NCBI GenBank assembly: GCA_002842935.1 | Contig: PHEM01000095.1 | Coordinates: forward strand, 1-9,686 | Origin: Alphaproteobacteria bacterium HGW-Alphaproteobacteria-13 | GTDB taxonomy: Bacteria > Pseudomonadota > Alphaproteobacteria > Sphingomonadales > Sphingomonadaceae | Direction of reading: 5' to 3' | DNA length: 9,686 nucleotides | Part shown: in pieces, positions 1 to 6,133 of the stretch | Position numbering within the stretch: the stretch's first letter is position 1 | How the letters are laid out: each line of letters starts with the position of its first letter | Notes under the pieces: generated by a model | Told to the model about the DNA's origin: nothing | The model's database searches: none | The model's input: the letters and a program-made list of their open reading frames with translations, nothing else | Translations under genes and position numbers: made by a program

Positions 1-798
1 CTCGACGCGGTGCGGCCCGACTTCGCCGATCTCGACCGCCTCGTCGAGCGGCTGGAAGACGAGATGGAAGCCTTCAACACGCATATGCGGACGGCCCGCT
101 CCGCCGCGAGCGACTATGGCAGCCAGCTGGAACGGCATGTCGTCGATCTGGAAGAGGTCGAGAAGACGGGGCAGCTCGTCACCAATCTGGCCGGGCTGGC
201 GAAGGCGATGCTCGAACGCACGCGCAAGGCCGAAGACGAGATGCGGCGCAGCGAGGAAGAGGCCCAGGAACTGCGCCGCAGCCTTGCCCACGCCCGGCGC
301 GATGCGGAAATCGACTATCTGACCGGCCTTCCCAACCGCCGCGCCTTCGAAGCGCTGCTGGAACAACATTATGCCGACGCGCGCGATACGGGCGAGCCTT
401 TGTGCGTCGCCTTTTGCGACATCGACGAATTCAAGCGCATCAACGACAGCCACGGGCACGAGGCGGGCGACCGCGTCATCAAGGCGATCGCCGACACGCT
501 GGCCCATATCTCCGACGACCGCTGCCATGTCGCGCGGCACGGCGGCGAGGAGTTCGTGATGCTGTTCCGCGGCCTGACGCCCGCCGAGGCGGTCATCCGT
601 CTCGACGACGCGCGCGAAGAGCTTGCGAACCGGCGGCTGATCAACCGCAAGACCGACAAGCCGTTCGGCCAGATCACCTTTTCCGGGGGCGTCGCCGATG
701 TCTTCGGCCACGAGGACGCGCGCGGCGCGCTGAAGGCCGCCGACGAGGCGCTGTACCGCGCCAAGCAAGGCGGCCGGAACCGGATCGAGCTGGCCTGA
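1..798 (+). CDS. GGDEF-domain diguanylate cyclase, 5' end outside window
   Basis: Probable diguanylate cyclase, making cyclic di-GMP from two GTP. The frame is open to the window edge; a GTG at position 10 could start it, but no ribosome site is visible and the N-terminus is probably missing. Counting from that GTG, residues 1-100 are charged, Glu/Arg/Ala-rich and probably coiled-coil or helical, fitting a dimerising signal-input region. The GGDEF domain follows: the entry motif DYLTGLPNRRAF (102-113), the metal-binding segment FCDIDEFKRIND (135-146), the active-site motif GGEEF (178-182) and the closing DEALYRAKQGGRN (245-257). GGEEF is a catalytically competent variant. The RxxD inhibitory site expected five residues before GGEEF is absent (DDRC there). 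No transmembrane segment is seen in the visible part, so it is likely cytoplasmic. The gene converges on the methyltransferase gene and is probably unrelated to the oxidase operon. The enzyme family is secure; the input signal is unknown. Confidence 0.93.
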   Translation, partial: LDAVRPDFADLDRLVERLEDEMEAFNTHMRTARSAASDYGSQLERHVVDLEEVEKTGQLVTNLAGLAKAMLERTRKAEDEMRRSEEEAQELRRSLAHARRDAEIDYLTGLPNRRAFEALLEQHYADARDTGEPLCVAFCDIDEFKRINDSHGHEAGDRVIKAIADTLAHISDDRCHVARHGGEEFVMLFRGLTPAEAVIRLDDAREELANRRLINRKTDKPFGQITFSGGVADVFGHEDARGALKAADEALYRAKQGGRNRIELA

Positions 799-825
799 CG
801 CGATCCCGTCCTCGAGGGGGGCGGG

Positions 826-868
826 CCGCAGGCGACCGTTACAGGGGGTGACGGTCGCCTGCGGTTTC
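826..868 (+). terminator. Hairpin terminator after the diguanylate cyclase gene
   Basis: A perfect 14-bp inverted repeat lies 27 bases after the diguanylate cyclase stop codon: left arm 826-839, right arm 851-864, 11-base loop. The + strand then has only a three-base T run (865-867), so this is a short-tailed intrinsic terminator or an mRNA 3'-end stabiliser. It sits between two convergent genes, where such a stem is expected. Confidence 0.6.
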
Positions 869-906
869 CGGGTTAAGGCGTGATCATCTTAGATTGATAG
901 AGCTGC

Positions 907-932
907 GTACTCCCGCGAAAGCGGGAGTCCAT
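907..932. repeat. Short interspersed palindrome, sphingomonad type
   Basis: Perfect 8-bp inverted repeat (909-916 and 921-928) around a GAAA tetraloop, in the form actcccgc-gaaa-gcgggagt followed by ccatc. From memory, this element recurs in many sphingomonad intergenic regions and gives spurious peptides containing TPAKAGV, as it does here on the + strand. It lies in the convergent intergenic gap, 18 bases beyond the methyltransferase stop. No T run follows on the - strand, so a terminator role is unproven. Only one copy is in the window, so the family assignment rests on recognition. Confidence 0.6.
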
Positions 933-946
933 CTCCGGTCCAAGCA

Positions 947-1837
947 TCATCGGCTCCAACGCGCAAAGATCGCCGTCGGCAGCAGCAGCCCGCGCGCTTC
1001 CTCGCGCACGGCCAGCTCGCCGCATTCGACCTGTCCCGGCAAGTCGGCGAATAGCTGCGCGAGCAACTCACCGATCGCCAGCGCCGACATCCGCACCGCA
1101 TAGACGGTCAGGAACAGCGCCCGGCTGTCCGCGTCGAGCAGGCGGCGGCAGTCGGCGAGCAGCGGCGCCAGCCCCTCCTCGATCTGCCAGCGTTCGCCGC
1201 CGGGTCCGCGCCCGAACTTCGGCGGATCGAGCAGGATGGCGTCATAGCGCCGCCCGCGCCGTACTTCGCGCGCCGCGAACTTGGCGGCGTCGTCGACGAT
1301 CCAGCGCATCGGCCGTTCGGCCATGTCCGCCAGCGCCGCATTGTCGCGCGCCTGCGCGACCGATTTCTTCGACGCATCGACATGCGTGACCGTCGCGCCC
1401 GCCGCCGCCAGCGCCTGGCTGCCGACGCCGGTATAGCCGAACAGGTTGAGGAATGCCGGATCGCTCTTGTCCGCGATGCGCTCGCGCAGCCAGTCCCACA
1501 CCGGCGCCATGTCGGGAAAGAAGCCGAGATGGCGGAACGGCGTGCAGCTGGCCGTGAAGCGCGTCTCGCGCCAGCCGAGCGGCCAGCCCTCCGCCGGGAC
1601 CGGGCAGTGATAATACCAGCGCCCGCCGCCGTCCTCGTCCGACGCGGGGACGAATTCCCCATCGGCCTTGTCCCATTCCGCCTGCGCCAGCGCCGGTTCC
1701 CACATCGCCTGCGGTTCGGGCCGGATGAAGCGATAGCGGCCATAGCGTTCCAGCTTGCGCCCGCCGCCGCTGTCGATCAGTCCATAATCCTCCCATGCCT
1801 CGCCGATCAGCGTGCGCAGGGGCGGCAGGTCAGCCAC
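947..1837 (-). CDS. Class I SAM-dependent methyltransferase (RlmI/RlmK-like, COG1092 type)
   Basis: Probable S-adenosylmethionine-dependent methyltransferase of 296 residues, in the group containing the 23S rRNA cytosine methyltransferases RlmI and RlmK-C. The catalytic domain fills the C-terminal half: SAM-binding motif I FLNLFGYTGVGS (129-140), the acidic ribose-binding segment HVDASKKSV (152-160), and the DPPKFGRG motif (204-211) that supports base or amide methylation. The N-terminal 100 residues lack a recognisable PUA domain, so the substrate may differ from RlmI; rRNA is the leading guess, not a conclusion. The start is GTG (1835-1837), which overlaps the thrC stop by 8 bases, with a weak GGAAG upstream. 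Translational coupling to thrC is likely. It converges on the diguanylate cyclase gene. The methyltransferase fold is secure and the substrate is not. Confidence 0.9.
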   Translation of the reverse strand: MADLPPLRTLIGEAWEDYGLIDSGGGRKLERYGRYRFIRPEPQAMWEPALAQAEWDKADGEFVPASDEDGGGRWYYHCPVPAEGWPLGWRETRFTASCTPFRHLGFFPDMAPVWDWLRERIADKSDPAFLNLFGYTGVGSQALAAAGATVTHVDASKKSVAQARDNAALADMAERPMRWIVDDAAKFAAREVRRGRRYDAILLDPPKFGRGPGGERWQIEEGLAPLLADCRRLLDADSRALFLTVYAVRMSALAIGELLAQLFADLPGQVECGELAVREEARGLLLPTAIFARWSR

Positions 1838-3227
1838 GCGCCGCTTCCGCCAGGATATGTGCCTTCACCGCGTCATAGTCGCCGGGCAACTTCACATAGC
1901 GTTCCTCGCGCTCGAACAGATTGCCGAGCCGCGCGGGCAGCGGCGGACGCACGCCCGCCGCGCGTTCCACGGCGTCGCGGAACTTCGCGGGATGCGCGGT
2001 CGCCAGCGTGACGACGGGAATGTCGGCATCGATCTCCAGCGTCCGCGCGGCGGCAAGGCCCACGGCGCTGTGCGGATCGATAAGCTGCCCGCCATGCTCG
2101 TGCGCCCAGCGCAGCGCCAGCGCCATCGAATCGCCGTCGACGCGCGCGCTGGAAAACAGCGCGCCCGCCCCCGCCCGCATGTCGGCGGGGATCGTCATCG
2201 CGCGGCTGGCGTCGAAATCGGCCATCATGCCCGCGATCGCCGCGCCGTCGCGGCCCGACAGGTCGAACAGCAGCCGCTCGAAATTGCTGCTGACCTGAAT
2301 GTCCATGCTGGGAGTCGCCGTCGCGGTGACCGTGCCCGCGCTATAATCGCCGCTGGTCAGCGCGCGGTGCAATATGTCGTTGACGTTGGTCGCCACCATC
2401 AGCCGCGCGACGGGCAGGCCCATGCGCGCCGCGACATAGCCCGCGAACACATCGCCGAAATTGCCCGTGGGGACGCTGAACGCCACGGGACGCTCCGGCG
2501 CGCCGAGCCGCACGGCGGCATAGAAATAATAGACGACCTGCGCCATCAGTCGCGCCCAGTTGATGCTGTTCACCGCCGACAGCGTCAGCGCGCCGCGCGC
2601 CTCCGCATCGCCGAACAGCCGCTTCACCATCGCCTGCGCGTCGTCGAAGCTGCCGTCGATCGCGATATTATGGACGTTGGGCGCAAGGACGGTGGTCATC
2701 TGCCGCCGCTGCACGTCGCTGACGCGGCCTTCGGGGTGGAGCATGAAGATCTGGATATGCTCGCGCCCCGCGACGGCCTCGATCGCCGCCGAACCCGTGT
2801 CGCCGGACGTCGCGCCGACGATCGTCAGGTCGGTGCCGCCGCCCGCCAGGAACGTCTCGAACAATTGCCCGAGCAGTTGCAACGCGACATCCTTGAACGC
2901 CAGCGTCGGCCCATGGAACAGCTCGAGCAGCCAGTGGCGATGGTCGAGCTGCACCAGCGGCGTCACCGCGTCATGGCTGAAGCGGCCATAGGCGGCCTTG
3001 CACAGCGCGCGCAGCTCGTCCTCGCCCAGCACGCCCGCGACAAAGGGCACCATCACCCGCACCGCCGTCTCGACATAATCGAGACCCGCAAGCGCGCGGA
3101 TGTCCGCCGTGCTCAGTTGCGGCCATGCGGCCGGAACATAAAGGCCGCCGTCGCTGGCAAGCCCGGCAAGCGTGGCGGCACGAAAGTCGAGAGCGGGCGC
3201 GGAGCCGCGAGTGCTGATATAATCCAT
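1830..3227 (-). CDS. thrC: Threonine synthase
   Basis: Pyridoxal-phosphate enzyme converting O-phospho-L-homoserine to L-threonine and phosphate, the last step of threonine biosynthesis; cytosolic. At 465 residues it has the length of the longer class of threonine synthase (E. coli/yeast type with a separate N-terminal domain). The N-terminus has the family pattern YISTRG (3-8) and SDGGLYVP (25-32). The cofactor lysine is K112 in FHGPTLAFKD (104-113). Other matches are GATSGDTGSAA (138-148), AVNSINWARL (218-227) and the phosphate-holding loop SVPTGNFGD (251-259). TPSMDIQVSSNFERLL (305-320) and DPHSAVG (384-390) complete the fold. The ATG start at 3225-3227 has no strong ribosome site but matches the family N-terminus. 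The stop overlaps the downstream methyltransferase start. I see no frameshift or missing key residue. Confidence 0.97.
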   Translation of the reverse strand: MDYISTRGSAPALDFRAATLAGLASDGGLYVPAAWPQLSTADIRALAGLDYVETAVRVMVPFVAGVLGEDELRALCKAAYGRFSHDAVTPLVQLDHRHWLLELFHGPTLAFKDVALQLLGQLFETFLAGGGTDLTIVGATSGDTGSAAIEAVAGREHIQIFMLHPEGRVSDVQRRQMTTVLAPNVHNIAIDGSFDDAQAMVKRLFGDAEARGALTLSAVNSINWARLMAQVVYYFYAAVRLGAPERPVAFSVPTGNFGDVFAGYVAARMGLPVARLMVATNVNDILHRALTSGDYSAGTVTATATPSMDIQVSSNFERLLFDLSGRDGAAIAGMMADFDASRAMTIPADMRAGAGALFSSARVDGDSMALALRWAHEHGGQLIDPHSAVGLAAARTLEIDADIPVVTLATAHPAKFRDAVERAAGVRPPLPARLGNLFEREERYVKLPGDYDAVKAHILAEAARG

Positions 3228-3405
3228 GACGCAAATGCGCCTAGCGGGACGCGGTCATCGCCGCAAGCGGCGCGGTTGCGGGTCTGTTTGAATAAGGGTC
3301 GCGACGTCCGCCCTCCCCTCCCGCTTGCGGGAGGGGTCGGGGGTGGGCCAGAATTGCGAAAGATCGGGGATTGAACAAAGTGTCGCCGTAACTCTCAAAT
3401 GCGGC
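3228..3405. other. Intergenic region upstream of thrC
   Basis: The 178 bases between thrC and the lipoprotein-like gene carry no convincing gene. They hold a 12-base palindrome (gccgcaagcggc, 3260-3271), the strong palindrome described separately (3315-3336), and one arm of a loose inverted repeat (3354-3374). Any thrC promoter should be here, reading leftward, but I could not find a good -35/-10 pair. Confidence 0.5.
3311..3350. repeat. Interspersed palindrome with GGGTCGGGGGTGGGC tail
   Basis: Perfect 10-bp inverted repeat: cccctcccgc (3315-3324), two bases, gcgggagggg (3327-3336), followed by a G-rich tail tcgggggtgggcc (3337-3349). From memory, this hairpin with its G-rich tail recurs between genes in sphingomonads and related Alphaproteobacteria. 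It lies downstream of the lipoprotein-like gene and upstream of thrC. No T run follows on the - strand, so intrinsic termination is doubtful; mRNA 3'-end protection is possible. There is only one copy in this window. Confidence 0.6.
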
Positions 3406-3993
3406 TCAGTCGATCAGGTCGCTAATGTCATTCTCTCGCCAGTCCGGCGGCATGCTTGCTTGAGCGCAATAACGGGCGCTGTTCGTCCAGCCGCTCTCGC
3501 TCTTGGAGGTGAAGCTCGTGTCGCCGCGCAGCACATAGGTAACGACATGGACATCATCCGGCCCGTCGCTTTGAATGTCGGAGCAGGATTCCGTGGCGCG
3601 GTATGTGGCGGGACCGATCGCTTCGATTTTCGTAAATTCGCAGGCTGTGCGCGAGGCGTTGATGCCGTTGCGGTGAACGAGCATCACGTCCGCGTTGGAA
3701 GCTTGCCCGCAAGCGGTGGTGCTGGCCACATAGTATCCGCGCTTGAGGGGCAATGACGTGATCATGGCAGCGCCTGCCGTGGATACGGGGGCAGCAGCTG
3801 TTTCCGCTGCGGCGGGACTTGCGGAAGCTGCCGTATCTGCTGCTACATCCGGGCCAGACGCATTCGCTTCGAGAGCCTGCGTTTCCTGCGCTTGCGCCGT
3901 TTCCTGTTCGGCTGTGGCCGCCTCTTGTCCGCAAGCCCCCGTCAAACCCGCCATCAGGATAACAGGCGCAAGAAATGGATTGGTTCTGGTCAT
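3406..3993 (-). CDS. Unrecognised secreted protein, probable lipoprotein, four-cysteine C-terminal domain
   Basis: I do not recognise a function. The 195-residue product begins MTRTNPFLAPVILMAGLTGACG, a short positively charged start and hydrophobic stretch ending at C21. The lipobox LTGAC is imperfect but credible, so it is likely exported and perhaps lipid-anchored. Residues 24-76 are an Ala/Glu/Thr-rich, low-complexity linker. The C-terminal domain (about 78-195) has four cysteines (95, 118, 137, 176), enough for two disulfides, and ends MPPDWRENDISDLID. The ATG at 3991-3993 is chosen over one 11 codons upstream because GGGGAG (3998-4003) sits four bases before it and the signal peptide then starts properly. 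Base composition is lower in GC than in its neighbours (a counted block at 3541-3600 is 60% GC, against 72% at 4321-4380 in SURF1). It sits between SURF1 and thrC and need not serve either. Confidence 0.8.
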   Translation of the reverse strand: MTRTNPFLAPVILMAGLTGACGQEAATAEQETAQAQETQALEANASGPDVAADTAASASPAAAETAAAPVSTAGAAMITSLPLKRGYYVASTTACGQASNADVMLVHRNGINASRTACEFTKIEAIGPATYRATESCSDIQSDGPDDVHVVTYVLRGDTSFTSKSESGWTNSARYCAQASMPPDWRENDISDLID

Positions 3994-3997
3994 GAAG

Positions 3998-4003
3998 CTC
4001 CCC
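3998..4003 (-). promoter_or_regulatory. Ribosome binding site deciding the lipoprotein-like start
   Basis: GGGGAG on the - strand, four bases before the ATG at 3991-3993. It favours this start over the upstream in-frame ATG at 4024-4026. Confidence 0.6.
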
Positions 4004-4025
4004 GAATGAACGCGCCCGCTCATCA

Positions 4026-4054
4026 AGGATGTTTCATGGTCAAGACTATGTCAA
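4026..4054 (-). promoter_or_regulatory. Possible sigma-70-type promoter of the lipoprotein-like gene
   Basis: On the - strand a perfect TTGACA -35 hexamer lies at 4049-4054, in an AT-richer stretch about 55 bases before the start codon. The matching -10 position 17 bases on reads CATCCT, which is poor. A second TTGACC at 4038-4043 has no -10 either. This supports independent transcription only weakly. Confidence 0.3.
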
Positions 4055-4133
4055 TGATTGGAAATTGCGGCGACAGTTTACTTAATCTCCGATCTTCCAC
4101 AAACGGGTGGGGGTAGAGAACGCAAATGCCCCG

Positions 4134-4793
4134 CTACCAGCGCCGCCGCACCGCCAGAACATAGATGACCAGCGCCATCGCCGCGAACAGGAACCATTGC
4201 ACCGCATAGGCGAGATGGTTGTTCGGCGTGTCGGCGGCAGACGGCACGCCGCTAGCCCGCAGGCCCGCAACCGGGGTGTCGGCGACCAGCATCGCGCGCG
4301 CGGGCATGGCACGGCCCGTCGATCGCTCGATCAGCGTCGGCTGGTCGGGACCGGGGACGATCGTGCCCTGCACCGTCCCGCCCTTCCAGTCGGGCGGCGC
4401 GAAATCGTCGCCGGTGCCGACATCGACGAGCACGCCCGGCCCTTCCGCGCCCGTGCGGCAGTCGGCGACCATGCGGATGCCCGCACGCCCCGCGCGGTCG
4501 CTGCCGCTGCGCGGGTTCCAGTGCACGGGTTCGAGGCAGACCACGCTGCTCTTGCGATAGAGCATCGCGTCGGGAACGGGCGGCAGCGCGGGATAGGCGA
4601 CCGTCGCCGACATCGCCATGTTGCGCTGATAGAGCGCGATCAGCGCCTCTTTCTCGCTCTTGCGTTGCAATTGCCAGGCGCCGAGCGCGATCATCACCGC
4701 CACCGCCGCGAGGACGAGGATCGTGGGAATGATCGGCCAGCGGCGCGGGTTCGGCGGGATTTCGGGTTGGTCAGCCTCGGTCATCATGCCCAT
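4134..4793 (-). CDS. SURF1-family cytochrome c oxidase assembly protein
   Basis: Inner-membrane assembly factor of the aa3 oxidase. SURF1 proteins act in supplying or inserting heme a into subunit I. The 219-residue product has the family layout: an N-terminal membrane helix (about 21-38) running into GAWQLQRKSEKEALI (38-52), a large extracytoplasmic domain, and a second helix (about 197-214) after NNHLAYAVQWF (191-201). Two cysteines, C86 and C112, lie in the middle region, and the usual VNRGW-like segment reads VLVDVGTGDD (121-130), a departure from classical SURF1. Start choice is uncertain: ATGs at 4791-4793, 4785-4787 and 4782-4784 are in frame and none has an ideal ribosome site. All overlap the end of the DUF983 gene, so translational coupling is likely. 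It is the last gene of the oxidase run before the lipoprotein-like gene. Confidence 0.92.
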   Translation of the reverse strand: MGMMTEADQPEIPPNPRRWPIIPTILVLAAVAVMIALGAWQLQRKSEKEALIALYQRNMAMSATVAYPALPPVPDAMLYRKSSVVCLEPVHWNPRSGSDRAGRAGIRMVADCRTGAEGPGVLVDVGTGDDFAPPDWKGGTVQGTIVPGPDQPTLIERSTGRAMPARAMLVADTPVAGLRASGVPSAADTPNNHLAYAVQWFLFAAMALVIYVLAVRRRW

Positions 4794-5172
4794 CCACTTG
4801 CCGCCCTTCCGCCGCCTGCCGCTGATGCTCGCTGGCGAGCAGCGCCGCCTTGCCGACGCGCAGGCCATAGATCACCGCCGCGGCCGTAAAGGGCACCCAC
4901 AGCAGGACATGCACCCACAAAGGCGGATTGACCGCAAAGTCCAGGGCGAGCGCCAGACCGATCAACAGCGCGCCGATGATCAGCGTCAGAAAGGCCGCCG
5001 GACCGTCGCCGACATTATAGCGCCCGCGATCATGCCCGCAGGCCGGACAGCGATCGCGGAACCGTGCAGGGCCTTCGAACAGGCCCGGCGCGCCGCATTC
5101 GGGGCAGAGCGCAAAAAGGGCAGCGCGCCAGACCGGCGGCTGCCCCTTTCGGTTTTGACTTGCGTCGGGCAA
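4771..5172 (-). CDS. DUF983 family membrane protein with N-terminal zinc ribbon
   Basis: Small protein of about 133 residues, commonly found within alphaproteobacterial cytochrome c oxidase operons but without an established function that I know of. Two CxxC pairs, CPECG (23-27) and CPACG (42-46), form a probable zinc ribbon; the motif NVGDGPAAF (53-61) follows. Two membrane helices come next (about 60-80 and 85-104), then a charged tail. Neighbours suggest a role in oxidase biogenesis, an inference only. The start is uncertain: TTG at 5170-5172 gives a family-like N-terminus just after the ctaE stop, while an in-frame ATG at 5212-5214 would overlap ctaE by 41 bases and add 14 residues that merely read ctaE out of frame. 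The stop lies inside SURF1, so those two genes are coupled. Confidence 0.88.
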   Translation of the reverse strand: MPDASQNRKGQPPVWRAALFALCPECGAPGLFEGPARFRDRCPACGHDRGRYNVGDGPAAFLTLIIGALLIGLALALDFAVNPPLWVHVLLWVPFTAAAVIYGLRVGKAALLASEHQRQAAEGRQVDGHDDRG

Positions 5173-5173
5173 A

Positions 5174-6049
5174 TCAGTGCGCGGCCACCGGCGCGCCCCA
5201 GCCGCCCCAGACATAGACGACGATGAAGAGGAACAGCCACACCACGTCGACGAAGTGCCAGTACCAGGCCGCCGCCTCGAAACCGAAATGCTGCTTCGGC
5301 GTGAAATGACCCTTATAGGCGCGAACGAGGCAGACGATCAGGAAGATCGTGCCGACCAGCACGTGGAAGCCGTGGAAGCCGGTCGCCATATAGAAGGCTG
5401 AGCTATAGTTGATCTCACCGAACGCGAACGGCGCGACGGCATATTCATAGGCCTGGATCGACGAGAAGACGACGCCGAGGATGATCGTCGCCCACAGGCC
5501 CTTGATCAGCCCGTCACGGTCGCCGTGGATCAGCGCATGGTGCGCCCAGGTGATTGTCGTGCCCGAGCAGAGCAGGATCAGCGTGTTGAGCAGCGGCAGC
5601 GAGAAGGCGTCCATGACCTCCAGCCCCTTGGGCGGCCACTGCGTGATCGCATCGGCGCCGTCCTGCCCGAACAGCGACTGCACCGCGCCGTCGACGATCT
5701 CCACCGGCACCGGGAACAGCGCGAAGTCGAACCAGGCCCAGAACCAGCCGACGAAGAACATGACTTCCGACGCGATGAACAGGATCATGCCATAGCGCAT
5801 GTGAAGCTGCACCACGGGCGTATGGTGCCCCTCCTGGGACTCCTTCACCACATCGCCCCACCAGAAGAAGAAAGTGGCGATCACGGCCATGATGCCCAGG
5901 CCGAACACCCATTTGCTGGCGCCGCCGAAATAATCGGCGTGCATCGTCATCACCAGCCCGAAGAACATGAGGAATGCCGCGCAAGAGCCGAACAGCGGCC
6001 ATATGCTGGGGTTTACGAGGTGATAGTCATGATTTTTGGCACCGGCCAT
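5174..6049 (-). CDS. ctaE: Cytochrome c oxidase subunit III
   Basis: Third core subunit (CoxC/CtaE) of the aa3 oxidase in the inner membrane. It carries no redox centre and stabilises subunit I and its proton uptake. It has 291 residues with seven predicted helices, the full-length form. Diagnostic stretches are HHTPVVQLHMRYGMILFIAS (75-94) with the conserved glutamate E95 in SEVMFFVGWFWAWF, LLNTLILLCSGTTITWAHHA (153-172), GFHGFHVLVG (224-233) and FGFEAAAWYWHFVDVVWLFL (255-274). The ATG at 6047-6049 is preferred over an upstream ATG at 6095-6097: GGGAA (6057-6061) lies seven bases before it, and MAGAKNHDYHLV is the usual family beginning. The 84-base gap to ctaG is the longest within the oxidase run and has no clear promoter or terminator. 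Confidence 0.98.
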   Translation of the reverse strand: MAGAKNHDYHLVNPSIWPLFGSCAAFLMFFGLVMTMHADYFGGASKWVFGLGIMAVIATFFFWWGDVVKESQEGHHTPVVQLHMRYGMILFIASEVMFFVGWFWAWFDFALFPVPVEIVDGAVQSLFGQDGADAITQWPPKGLEVMDAFSLPLLNTLILLCSGTTITWAHHALIHGDRDGLIKGLWATIILGVVFSSIQAYEYAVAPFAFGEINYSSAFYMATGFHGFHVLVGTIFLIVCLVRAYKGHFTPKQHFGFEAAAWYWHFVDVVWLFLFIVVYVWGGWGAPVAAH

Positions 6050-6133
6050 GTCACAGTTCCCGTTATTTTGCCCCAGCATCGCGATTCCCCATCGCACGCC
6101 GGTCCTTGAATTAAGACTCTATCGATCGCGGCC

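Larger units (their letters stand above)
3354..4102. repeat. Loose inverted repeat pair bracketing the lipoprotein-like gene
   Basis: The arm at 3354-3374 matches the reverse complement of 4082-4102 at 17 of 21 positions, and all four differences are transitions. The shared core is aagatcggRgatt. The arms bracket the unrecognised low-GC gene almost symmetrically. I see no flanking target-site duplication and no transposase. A match of this quality is not rare by chance in a window this size, so the pairing is tentative. Confidence 0.3.
3994..4133. other. AT-richer intergenic region upstream of the lipoprotein-like gene
   Basis: There are 140 bases between the SURF1 stop and the lipoprotein-like start. 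The block 4021-4080 is 40% GC by my count, far below the surrounding genes. It holds a possible promoter, one arm of the loose inverted repeat (4082-4102) and no obvious terminator hairpin for the oxidase operon. No further gene is visible. Confidence 0.5.

Noticed and set aside
894..1103. Small + strand frame containing TPAKAGVH
   Set aside because: This is the translation of the interspersed palindrome, a known type of false gene call in sphingomonads, and it runs into the antisense of the methyltransferase.
1812..3374. 520-codon open frame on the + strand opposite thrC
   Set aside because: Arg/His/Ala-rich antisense shadow of a full-length threonine synthase. Its end runs through the intergenic palindrome, giving a spurious PPLPLAGGVGGGP peptide.
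3994..4026. Upstream ATG for the lipoprotein-like gene
   Set aside because: It adds 11 residues before the signal peptide and would displace the basic N-terminus. The downstream ATG has GGGGAG close by.
6050..6133. Internal promoter or terminator in the ctaG-ctaE gap
   Set aside because: The gap has only a 5-bp stem (6081-6095) and some AT-rich bases. I found no convincing -35/-10 pair and no stem followed by a T run.
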